From positions 1,835,001 to 1,899,000 of the forward strand of contig NZ_OX636706.1 of assembly GCF_951793255.1 (NCBI RefSeq): a stretch of 64,000 nt of DNA, given 5' to 3'. The notes beneath the pieces were generated by a model, which did not search any database, was not told the DNA's origin, and saw nothing but the letters and a program-made list of their open reading frames with translations. This document shows, piece after piece, positions 41,601 to 50,300 of this stretch. The stretch comes from Desulfovibrio piger (GTDB lineage Bacteria > Desulfobacterota > Desulfovibrionia > Desulfovibrionales > Desulfovibrionaceae). Made by a program: the position numbers and the translations under genes. The stretch's first letter is position 1. Each line of letters starts with the position of its first letter.

Positions 41601-44342
41601 CCGGCCGGGGAGCTGTTCCCCCTCGATCCAGCGGACAGCGTAACGGGCGGCCTCCGGGGAGCCGGCCTCTTCCTCGACGCTTTCAGGCGGCAGGGCACTC
41701 ATGCGCAGGTCTTCCATGCGACCGACGGCTTCGCCGTTGCCGTCGAAAAGGCTGACGTCCAGCAGGAACGTGCCCGTATCGCCGGGATCCTCGGCCGGGC
41801 TTTCCCGCAGCTCCAGCATGACCTGCACATCAGCGGGGCACTGTTCCGGCAGGTCCAGATGCCGGCAACCCGCCGGGACGAAGATCCTGTCCGTATCCCT
41901 GTCCTGCTGGGGGATGCAGGAGAGCACACCCTGCAGGCAGGCATCCAGCAGGGCGGGATCCCAGCCCCAACCGTCGCTGGAGTTGCCGGAGGAGACACGG
42001 GTCCTGGCCCTGCCCCGGCCGCTGCGGATCTCCCGCAACAGGCGGAAGGAAGGCCCGTACGAGACGCCAAGACCCTGCATGGCGGCATAATAGGCCGCTA
42101 TGTCCTCGGGCATGTCTTCGTCGCTTGCCGGTGCCGCCGCAGGCATGGAGCATGCCGGGCCTTCGATGCCGGCTCGCGCGGTCCTGTGCCAGGCCCCGGG
42201 AGCTTCGGGGGCGGTAGAGGTGAAGAGCTCCATGACGCCCCGTTCCCTGTCGCCTTCCAGGATGAGCTGGAAAAAGACGTCCCGGTCCCCGTCCAGCGGC
42301 AGGGGACGAAGCAGGGCCACATGACCGAGACCGCAGTCCGCGCCGTATTCCCGGGCGGCGGCCGCGCGCAGGAGCTCGAGGAGCAGGCTGCCCGGGGCGA
42401 TGCTCCTGCCCGCTACCCGGTGTTCCCGCATGCGTTCCAGTTCCTTGCCGCCAAGGCGGCCCCCGTAAAGGATCTTTCCTTCCGCAGTTGTGAAGCGTTC
42501 GCGCCACACGGGATGGGAGAGGGCTTCACGGCCGGTGCCATCCGTGCCGGTGCTGTCTTCTTCAGGCCAGAAGCGGCGGCGCTGGAAGGGAGTCAGGGGA
42601 AGCCGGACGCGACGGGCGCCCAGACGCAGGGCTTTTTCCTGGAGGGCGTCCAATGCCTTGTCGTCACCGGCCATGTAGGCCAGGGCCACCCGCTGGAGTC
42701 CGTCATCCATGAGGTCGCCGGGCACGTCCCGCGCCTCCGTATGTCCGGAAAGCAGCATCCCCTCGGGCATCCCGCCCCGGGCAAAGGCGTGCAAAGCCTC
42801 CCGGAGCGCGCCGGTCGAGGTGGCGCGGACGGCCAGCCGGACCTTGTCCCGGCTGCGTGAGGCCCTGGCCGTGAAGCAGATGTCGGCAAGGGAGGCGGAC
42901 GGGGCCTCCAGCGCCCGGGCCATGCGTCCGGCAAGGGCACGCAGCATGGTCCCGGTGCGCGACGAAAGGACGAAAAGATCCGGCGTGCCGTCAGGCAGGT
43001 GGCGGGAATTCACCGGCTCTTCGGGAGCCTGCATGATGACGGCATGGGCGTTGGACCCGCCGATGCCGAAGGAGCTGATCCCGGCGGCGCGTGGTCTTTC
43101 CGCATCCTTCCAGTCCGCAAGGGCCGTGTTGATGTAGAAAGGGCTGGCGTCGAGGTCCAGGGCCGGATTGGCTTCCTCGAACAGGGGGTGGGGCGGAATG
43201 TGGCCGGTATGGACGGCCATGACGGCCTTGATGAAACTGGCGATGCCCGACGCGGCATCGGCATGGCCGATGTTGGCCTTGACCGCGCCGAGGGCGCAGA
43301 AGCCCCTGTCCTGCGTGAAATGGCCAAAGGCCTTGCCCAGGGCGGCGAATTCGATGGGGTCGCCGAGGGCCGTCCCGGTGCCGTGGCTTTCGACAAGGCC
43401 GATATCACGCGCGGAAAGTCCCGAGAGGGAGATCGCCTCGCCGATGACGGCGGTCTGGCCGAATTCGCCGGGCGCGGTATAGCCCACCCGCCGGGAACCG
43501 TCATTGTTGACTACGGAGGCCAGCACCACGGCATAGATGTGGTCGCGGTCGCGCAGGGCATCTGCCAGCCGTTTCAGGACGACGACGCCCGCCCCGCCGG
43601 AAAAGACCGTGCCCGAGGCATTTTTGTCAAAGGGGCGGCAGTAGCCGTCGCGAGAGAAGATCATGCCTTCCTGGAACAGGTAACCTTTCTCCTGGGGCAC
43701 ATCGATGGCCACCCCTCCGGCCAGGGCCATGTCGCACGCGCCGCTGCGCAGGTTCTCGCAGGCCACGTGCACGGCGGAAAGCGAGCTGGAGCAGGCCGTC
43801 TGCACGCACAGGCTGGGCCCGTTCAGGTTCAGCTTGTAGGAGACGCGCGAGCACAGGTAATCCTTGTCGTTGCCCACCAGGCACTGGAAGGCCTCGGCAC
43901 CGTTCCCGGCCTTCAGGCCTCGGCACGCATGTTCCAGATAGGCACTGATGCGGCTGCCTGCAAAAACGCCGACGCTCTTGCCTTCCAGCCCGCCGCCGGG
44001 CAGAGGCGTATATCCGGCATCCTCCAGCGATTCCCAGGCGCATTCCAGGAAGGTGCGCTGCTGGGGGTCGATCTTTTCCGCCTCGCTGCCGGCATAGCCG
44101 AAGAAGGCTGCGTCGAATTTGTCGATGTTCCCCAGGCTGTAGGTCGCCGGGACGTAGTTCGGGTCGCGCAGCAGGCCGTGATCCACGCCCGCTGCGGCAA
44201 GGTCTTTCCGGTCCAGGAAGGTCACGCTGACCTTGCCTTCGCAAAGGTTGCGCCAGTATCCGTCGAGGTCGGGAGCACCGGGAAAACGGCAGCTCATGCC
44301 GATGACGGCGATCGCTTCGTCAGTGATGTTCATGCTGTCCAT
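35658..44342 (-). CDS. Hybrid PKS-NRPS, second megasynthase: KS-DH-psiKR-ER-KR-ACP-Cy-A-PCP (no AT)
   Basis: A 2894-residue protein. KS (10-440): Cys in TACSSSLSAVH (182), His in VESHGTGTALGD and ANIGHADAASG. The next 150 residues are a KS-side adaptor ending FQRRRFWPEED, with no AT. DH (620-880) has a complete HRVAGRSIAP and LLDACLQ. Structural KR (885-1110); ER (1115-1425) with GGVGLAAMAV; KR (1440-1680) with VSGGLGG and a normal Tyr in GMGNYAAANAFLD; ACP Ser in LGVDSL (1742). Cy (1805-2220) has LDLLVADLHS. A (2290-2760) has pocket D-L-W-N-L-S-L-I-W-K, cysteine-like, and no insertion. PCP Ser is in MGLSSL (2812). Predicted step: a fully reduced two-carbon extension, then cysteine addition and closure to thiazoline. 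ATG 44333 is an alternative start. Confidence 0.9.
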   Translation of the reverse strand: MDSMNITDEAIAVIGMSCRFPGAPDLDGYWRNLCEGKVSVTFLDRKDLAAAGVDHGLLRDPNYVPATYSLGNIDKFDAAFFGYAGSEAEKIDPQQRTFLECAWESLEDAGYTPLPGGGLEGKSVGVFAGSRISAYLEHACRGLKAGNGAEAFQCLVGNDKDYLCSRVSYKLNLNGPSLCVQTACSSSLSAVHVACENLRSGACDMALAGGVAIDVPQEKGYLFQEGMIFSRDGYCRPFDKNASGTVFSGGAGVVVLKRLADALRDRDHIYAVVLASVVNNDGSRRVGYTAPGEFGQTAVIGEAISLSGLSARDIGLVESHGTGTALGDPIEFAALGKAFGHFTQDRGFCALGAVKANIGHADAASGIASFIKAVMAVHTGHIPPHPLFEEANPALDLDASPFYINTALADWKDAERPRAAGISSFGIGGSNAHAVIMQAPEEPVNSRHLPDGTPDLFVLSSRTGTMLRALAGRMARALEAPSASLADICFTARASRSRDKVRLAVRATSTGALREALHAFARGGMPEGMLLSGHTEARDVPGDLMDDGLQRVALAYMAGDDKALDALQEKALRLGARRVRLPLTPFQRRRFWPEEDSTGTDGTGREALSHPVWRERFTTAEGKILYGGRLGGKELERMREHRVAGRSIAPGSLLLELLRAAAAREYGADCGLGHVALLRPLPLDGDRDVFFQLILEGDRERGVMELFTSTAPEAPGAWHRTARAGIEGPACSMPAAAPASDEDMPEDIAAYYAAMQGLGVSYGPSFRLLREIRSGRGRARTRVSSGNSSDGWGWDPALLDACLQGVLSCIPQQDRDTDRIFVPAGCRHLDLPEQCPADVQVMLELRESPAEDPGDTGTFLLDVSLFDGNGEAVGRMEDLRMSALPPESVEEEAGSPEAARYAVRWIEGEQLPGRARLDGRWLVLADPGPLAEALAARLESDGCHCRVLSHAERDGLPAALDALADGQGRLHVVDAWPLGVPGMADPDGTYDRSVLPLLEIVRQARARDMEARLDLVILTSGTFGPDIAADAQERPLPGQSLVWGLGPVVCMEHPALRVRLMDLQHPEADDTLFRALACEDGEDRQALRDGRRLLPRLERADDGRDDGATGPRALVMEGPGLDNLRWQPLERRSPEAGEVEVALAASSLNFRDVMMVMGIYPGEETAVGSDGAGIVTAVGDGVSGIQVGDRVAVSAYGCLRTHITLPAAMTCPLPADISFEQAAALPVAYITACYGLEELAGIRAGQTVLIHAASGGVGLAAMAVCRRAGARIFATAGTPAKRELVRSLGAELVMDSRSTGFAQEVLDATGGRGVDIILNSLAGEAQEASFPLVADNGCFVELGKSGLRQAGDYRTERGLMRYRPLDLVELGRDRPDLMAGIFRRAMRGCARGELALLPVTVFAADRHDAAFRHMMQARHTGKIILRWPAAVQTGHSACSGTELVSGGLGGIALRLCADRVRRGCRHLLLLARRQPAAEEAALLEDLRQQGCTVRLALADVSDSSALRHAVDSALKDMPPLKRIWHLAGTLDDDRLLRLDASRFKRVLAPKAEGAWNLHRLSLDHQLEAFVLFSSTASFLGPMGMGNYAAANAFLDELALYRRHLGLPALSINWGAFRDAGMAVRQADLRTLSRLGIHTVAPEEGFAVMERLLSRDECRAAVLHMDWPRYAAGYDSDRLPPLLRSLCPATADDSEASVSPEADSAGRDSRDAVMRAVRAKVATILRTDAASLPGDANLIELGVDSLLALDLFQSLEKQFRIRVDRSLLFKEPTIDALASRIASLLDAGKRAQDGDLPVIHPDSAARHEPFPLMDMQQAYWVGRTGALVLGNVSCHVYLELETEDLDLPRWEACWNRLIRHHDMLRCVIMEDGRQRILPEVPPFTVTVQDATGLDAGVAEQMVLECRERMGHEVLSAKEWPLFRVAATRMPGGSIRLHISLDLLVADLHSMNLMMNGLESLYRYPEREPAPLDLSFRDYVLALEAFRKSPRYRKDKEYWLERVAALPPAPDLPLAVPPAQVERPRFVRHAAQLDRKTWADLRQKAAAHELTVSGLLLACYAEVLARWSSRDEFTLNVTLFNRLPLHPEVGEIVGDFTSVSLLACSFDGTASFLRRARALQAQLWADMDHSTFSGVEVIREWSRCTGRSSADIIPIVFTSTIGFGDEHGTHPALRTFGRMVYNITQTPQVWIDHQVREVDDCLEFNWDAVDELFPEGLVDSMFSAYCRLLRMLARDDRIWHQTHLPLLPQEQLGRRRTANATTREFPHAGRGTLDSLFARSLRDAPGALALADGDLCLSYRDLGRAAEALCGRLMARGCGQGSLVAVVSNGGWEEAVAALAVSSAGAAYMPVDAAVPPARLKHLLEYSGAGAVLVQRRHASLPWPAGLPVMVMDEDLLKSNSEFDFERCVSRPDALAYVIHTSGSTGAPKGVMIRHERAVNTIRAVNELTGLRSSDRVLALSRFTFDLSVWDMFGLFGAGGALVLPDPARRLEAAHWLELMHRHQVSIWNSVPPFLQILAAHLEHHPAALPPLRCALLSGDWIPLGLPGRIRAFWPELQLFSLGGATEASIWSNFFPVEDVLPQWKSIPYGKPLANQRFFILDRHGSDCPDWVPGELHIAGDGLADGYLKDPERTAERFIRHPGTGEDLYATGDLGCYMPDGNIEFLGRQDNQVKINGYRVELGEVENTLMEHPFVEQAAALTVRGRQAGQVLAAFVACRPGTSPAPEELQQWLAERLPSFLVPGMILMRESLPLTSSGKVDRKSLVLDPDQELPRMKGAQPGSETERLVAGAIAHVLGRDDISIDSRFFEMGLSSLDLVAVQAALGERLGTDIPLMTLLEHTSIRALAAWLDNRTPRTTAQEISAPEGGGSASAFDRGMDRAERRMRTRSRQRTGR

Positions 44343-44375
44343 GACTTTCTGTCCTGCGGCATCTTTCGCTGCCGG

Positions 44376-47300
44376 TTACGAATTGCTTTCCGTGCCGGGA
44401 AGGCTGTCCTGCGGGCCGAAGTTCCGGGGCGTGACGGCATGTGCCGGGCCGGGCCTGCGCATCTGCCTGCGCAGCCGGGCACGCCGTCCGGCCATGGACA
44501 TGGCGTCCTCTGCGCTGTCCTCCCCGCCCTGCGGGGCCAGGAAGGCGGCAAGGTCCCTGATATTGGGATGGGCGAAGATGTCCGTGATGGCCACCTGCCT
44601 GTGGAGGAGCTCGCTGATGCGCCGCTGGAAAAGGACCAGCTGCAGCGACGTGGCGCCGAGATCGAAGAAGTTGTCCAGCACGCTGACCGTCTCCTTGCCG
44701 AGCATGTCCCGGATGATGGCGGTGAGCTGTTCTTCGGTCTCGCCCTCGGGATGCACGAATGCCGGTCCCGCAGCGGGGCCGGCCCCCAGCGCGGCCAGCT
44801 GCCTGCGATCGACCTTGCCGTTGGCGGTGAGCGGTATGGCATCGATGACCGTCAGGGTCTGGGGCACCATGTAATCGGGCAGCCACTGCCGCAAAAGACC
44901 TTGCAGGTCTTCGGGCGAGAGCCCCCCGGCCGCGGCCTGGTGGGGAAGGGATTCCGCCAGGGCACGGGTGAAGTCCCAGCCCGGTTCGCGGGTCACCGCC
45001 CCCCCTGTCAGGCAGTGCAGGTAGCGGTGCCCGGCTCCCAGGGAGAAGCTGTCGCGCAGCCTGCCGAAATCCAGCGCGCCTATCTGGCACAGACCGGCCC
45101 GCTGTTCCATGGCGGTCTCTTCCAGCAGCTGGCTCATGAGTCCGGCTTCGATGAGGACGAACTCTTCGGACCTGTCCCCGTAGAGCGGACGGATGGCCTC
45201 CATGTCGGCCACGAGGAACAGGGCGAAGGCACTGTGGGAGAAGATGTCGGCATTGTGGCCGGGGAAGACGGTGGCCGCATCTTCAGGGGCATCGGCCATG
45301 CGGACGAGGGCGTTTTCCAGCGGATGATAATAATAGCAGCCGCCATCCAGCTCCCGGATCCTGCCGGGCCTGACCAGGACATAGACCTGTACGGCATAGG
45401 TCCAGCCCGCGGAGCCGTAGCGGTGCCTGACCACCGGCCACTGGGGGATGTCCAGGCCGCGCAGGCATCCCAGCAATCTTTCGAACGCTTCCCGTTCCAT
45501 GGGGGCTTCGGTGAAGCGGCGCGACGAGATGCGGCGGGAGAACAGGGACAGGCTGGTGGCCTCGTCCTCCGTGGCGAGACCGATGCGGGGCAGGCTGTCG
45601 AGGTCCTTGCGGAGGTTGTGCCCCGCCTGTTTGTAGGCCAGGCGTTCCACGTCATCCACAAGGGTGATGCCGGCGTCCCTCATGCTCCGGTACCGGGCTT
45701 CACGGGCTTCCGGGCTTTCATCGGACGGTGCCGGCATGACTGCCTGCGGTGCGGGAGACACGAAGCCGGCGAGCCTGTCGCCCTTGTCGCTCCTGAGGGC
45801 GATGACGGCGGCATTGCCCACGCCGGGGAGGGCGTTCAGGGCCCGTTCCACCTCGCCCAGCTCGATGCGGAAACCGTTGATTTTTACCTGGCTGTCTTTG
45901 CGGCCGAGGAATTCCAGAGTGCCGTCAGGCCAGTAGCGGCCCAGGTCTCCCGTGCGGTACAGGGCCTGCCCGCTGCGGGGATGGCGGAAAAAGGCCGCGG
46001 CCGTTTTGGAGGGATCGTTGAGGTAGCCGCGGGCCAGGCCCGCCCCGGTGATGTACAGGTCACCGGCCACAAGATCCGGGCAGGGGCACAGGTCCTGGTC
46101 GAGGACAAGATATCCCTGGTTGGCCAGCGGACGGCCGTAGGGGATGCTGTGCCATTCTGCCGGGATACGGTCCACGATCTGGATGTTGGACCAGATGGCG
46201 GCTTCGGTGGCCCCTCCGAGGGCGGCAACGGTCATGTCCGGCCACAGTGCGTGCATGCGGTCCGGCATGGCAAGGGGGATCCAGTCGCCACTGAGCAGGG
46301 CCAGGCGCAGTCGTTCCGGCCTGTCTTCGGGGTGGTCGTCCAGATAGTCGAGCAGCAGCTGCATGAGCGAAGGGGTGCTGTTCCAGACGGTCACGCCCTG
46401 TTCCCGCATCAGGCGGCACCAGGCCGCGGGATCCCTCTCCTGTCCGGGAGCGGGGATGACGACGGCGCCGCCCGCTGCCGTGACGCCGAAAAGGTCGAAC
46501 ACGGAAAGGTCGAAGGACAGGCTGGCAAGGGCGATGACGCGGTCACGGGGCCCGAGGCCCAGACGCTGCCCCAGGTCCGCCAGGGTATTGTGGGCTGCGG
46601 CATGGCTGACCATCACCCCCTTGGGCAGGCCTGTGGAGCCGGAGGTATAGATGACATAGGCCAAGCCCTCCGGCGATACGTCCGTATCCGGAAGGGGCGC
46701 CGCGGCCGGGGCCGCTTGTTCCGGGAAGGCGCGGAGGACGGGGACGGCCTCGCTGCCGCAGGCTTCGGCCCTGGCTTCCAGGCCGGGCTGCACGAAGCAG
46801 AAGCGGACACCGGCATCCTTGAACATGTAGGCGATGCGCTTGTCCGGCAGGGAGGGGGACACGGGCAGATAGGCGCCCCCGGCCCGCAGGATGCCCATGA
46901 CGGCCACGACCTGTTCCCAGCCCTTTTCCATCATGACGGCTACGATCTCGCCGGGACGCAGGCCCCGCGAACGCAGCCCGTTCCCCAGCAGGCGGGAGAT
47001 GGATTCGGCCTCGGCCCGGGACAGGCTGACGCCTTCGCCGATGACGGCGGCAGGGGCTCCATCCCGGGAGGCGTGGTCCAGGAAGGGGGCGAACAGCGTA
47101 CGCGGCGGGATGGCCGCTTCTGTGGCATTGGCCGCATGGCGGACGTCTGCCTGTGATGCGGGCAGACGGTGCAGGGGCACAGGCTGCTGCCAGAGAGCGG
47201 CATCCTCGCACAGGGCCGTGAGGAAGTCGCCGTAGACGGTGAACACGGCATCGAGCATCCCCGAGGGGAACAGGTCTTCCACCGCATCCCAGGTATAGAC

Positions 47301-50300
47301 GAGCTGGCCCCGGTATTCGCAGACCTGATGGTCCAGCCATACCTGCGGCGTCTGGGAGACGGCATAGGCCAGCTTCGCTCCCAGGCCGTCGGCCGCGGCG
47401 AACGGATCGTCACCGCTGAGGGGCAGGGCGCTGGTGAAGACGACAGCGGAGCGGGAGGACGTCATGTCCTCGCCGTGATCCTTTGCCAGTTCCCGCAGAA
47501 CGTCCACGGCGGAGAAACGGCTGTGTCCCATGTCCCGGATCAGCTGCCTGCCGAGAGCCGTTGCGTGCTCCAGGAAGGTGGCGCCTTTTTCCCTTTGGAC
47601 TTCGAGCAGCAGCAGGCGGGTGAAGTCCCCCACCACGGCCCCCATTTCCTCATGCCGGTACCGGCGGTCGAAGGTCGTGAGCATGAGGCAGAAGTGCGGT
47701 TGCGCCGTCCAGCGGGAAAGGACGAGGCTGAAGGCCGCCAGCAGCAGGCCGGAGGGCGTGAGCCCCTGTGCGCGCCCCATTTCCTTGAGGCGGGCCCAGC
47801 GTGCGGCATCCAGCATCGCCGTGCGACGATGGAAGCGGGGGGTGCCGAGGCTTTGCGGCGTCTGTGCCAGAGGCAGCTCGGGACCTGCGGGCAGGAAGGG
47901 CAGGCGCTGCAGCCAGTACTCCCTGTCCGCCTGCCAGGCGGGCGTGTCCTTTTCCGCCTCGGCCGCCAGGACGCAATCCCTGAAGGAAAGGGCCAGAGGG
48001 CTTTTTTCCATTCCCGGGTCGGCATACCAGGCGGCGAGATCCTGCATCAGGATGCCGAAACTGTAGGCATCGGCCACCAGCAGATCCAGTTTGACGTGCA
48101 GGCGTACGGTAGCGGCATCCAGACGGCTTGCCGTGATCTCCAGCAGAGGGGCCTTGTCCGTGGGCAGTACCTTGTGGGAAAGCTGTTCCCGTTTCTGCCG
48201 GAGGACGTGTTCCTTCTCCTCTTCGGCCAGGGCGGAAAGGTCTTCGAGCGGGATGCGGCAGGCAGGGACCGCAGGCAGGACGCGCTGCCGTCCGTCAGGC
48301 GTGATGACGCAGCGCAGCATGTCATGCCGCCTGACGAGGGCATCCAGGGCTTTTTCCAGCCGGGGGACGTCCAGTCCCGTGAAGTCCGCTTCCACATAAT
48401 TGCTGCAACTGACGCCACCCAGCGTCATGCTGCCGTCCCGTCCGATCCAGTAGGCGTGCTGCACGTCCGTCAGGGGGAAGGGCAGGTGCCTGTCTTCGGG
48501 ACGGGCAACGATGTCCGTCATCTCCTGAGGGGCGGGAGCGGTCTGTCCCTGCAGGCACAGACGTTCCCGCAAGGCGGCCAGGGTGGCAGTTTCCATGAGC
48601 AGGGCCGGAGGCAGCGTCATGCCGAGGCGTCTGCTCAGGCGTTGCGCCAGCTCCATGAACAGCAGGGAATCGAAACCGGCCCTGACCAGGGGCGTCTCAG
48701 GGGAGAGGGAGACGTTTTCGGGCAGGCGCAGGACGGCGCGGGCCTCATGGGAAAGCAGCGCCAGGAGCTCCGCATCGTCAAGACGGTCCGCACGCGCCGT
48801 CTCCTGCATGACGCACGATACGTCGGGGATCTCCAGCGGGGCGGGAGAGCGGCGTGCGGGCAGGGCGGCAGGGGCGCCGGTCATGTCCGTGCCGCCGAAC
48901 CAGAAGCGCTCGCGTGCAAAAGGATAGGTCGGCAACGGTATGCGCCGGGCAGCACTGCCCGCATGGACGGCAGCCCAGCGCACGTTTGTACCGCGTGTCC
49001 AGCAGCAGGCCAGCACCGCGGCCATATGCTGCGGCGTCGCAGCGGCATCGGGAGCGAAGGCGGGGAGCAGCAGCGGCGTGTCTGCGGTATTGCCGTCGGG
49101 AAGGTCGCCGGGACGCATGGCCAGGATGTCGGCGGATGGGGCAAGGCGCCGGGCCTGGGCGATGGCATGGGCTTCTTCCGGGGCTCCGGTCGTGGGGGCA
49201 TATGCCTGCCAGAAGGCGGGATCGCGGGCTTCTGCGGCGGAGATGAGCCTGCTGCGGCCCAGATCGAACAGGGGGATGGAGACGGTCCCGGCTTCCGGGG
49301 CGCGGACCTTGAACTGCGGGATGGGGGCTCCATCACCTTCAAGGGCCCGGTACAGGGCAAGGCCGTCTTCCGGGTCGAGATGGCCTGCAAGGCAGGCCGC
49401 CACAGACACCGTCGCCGGTGTGCAGAGGATGGCCGCAGGTTCGCCGAGCATGCGGCGCCAGGCTTCGGCCGTGGCCATAAGAGCCAGGAACGCCCTTGCC
49501 TGTCCATCCGTCTCCGTCCCGGAGGGCAGCTGCTCCAGCAATGCGGTGCGGGCGGAGGCCAGCGGCGGGACATCCGGGAGGGAAGCGTCGGGGCAGCTGG
49601 CCATGCTGTCGAGGAAGAAGACCACCGGACGGTGCGGCGCGCTGTCCGGCACATGGCCCATGAAGGGCACGGGCATCCCCGAGGCGAGCTGTTCCAGCCC
49701 CCGGACGATATCCGGGCCCGCGAGGGCCGCACGGCAGGGCAGGGAGGCCCGGCCGGCGCCGCAGGTCAGGCAGGCATCGGCCATCTCCCGTTCCGGCGCC
49801 CGGGCAAGGTGTTCCCTGTAGTCTGCCGCCAGCTCCCGCAGCTGGCCTTCCGATGCGGCCGCCAGCGGCAAAACGGGGAGAGGTCCGGGGAGCGTGCCGG
49901 AAGGCGCGTCTGTCAGGGGAGCTTCTTCGAGGATGACATGGACATTGGTCCCGCCAAAGCCGAACGAGCTGACACCGGCCCGGCGGGGCCGTCCCGGGGT
50001 CCGGGGCCACGGGGTGGTGGCGACGGGGATGGCGGCCGGGATGCCGTCTGTCCTGATCTCGGGATTGAGGCGTTTCAGGTGCAGGTGCGGCGGGATGGCC
50101 GCGGCCTGCAGGGAAATGAGGACGCGGCAGACCCCGGCAAGACCGGCGGCAGCCTCAAGGTGGCCGACGTTCGTCTTGATGGAGGAGACCAGCAGGGGGC
50201 GATCGGCCTCCCTGCTGCCGCTGTAGACATCGCTGATGGCGCCGAATTCGATGGGGTCGCCCAGGGGCGTGCCGGTGCCGTGGGCTTCGATGCCGTCGAT

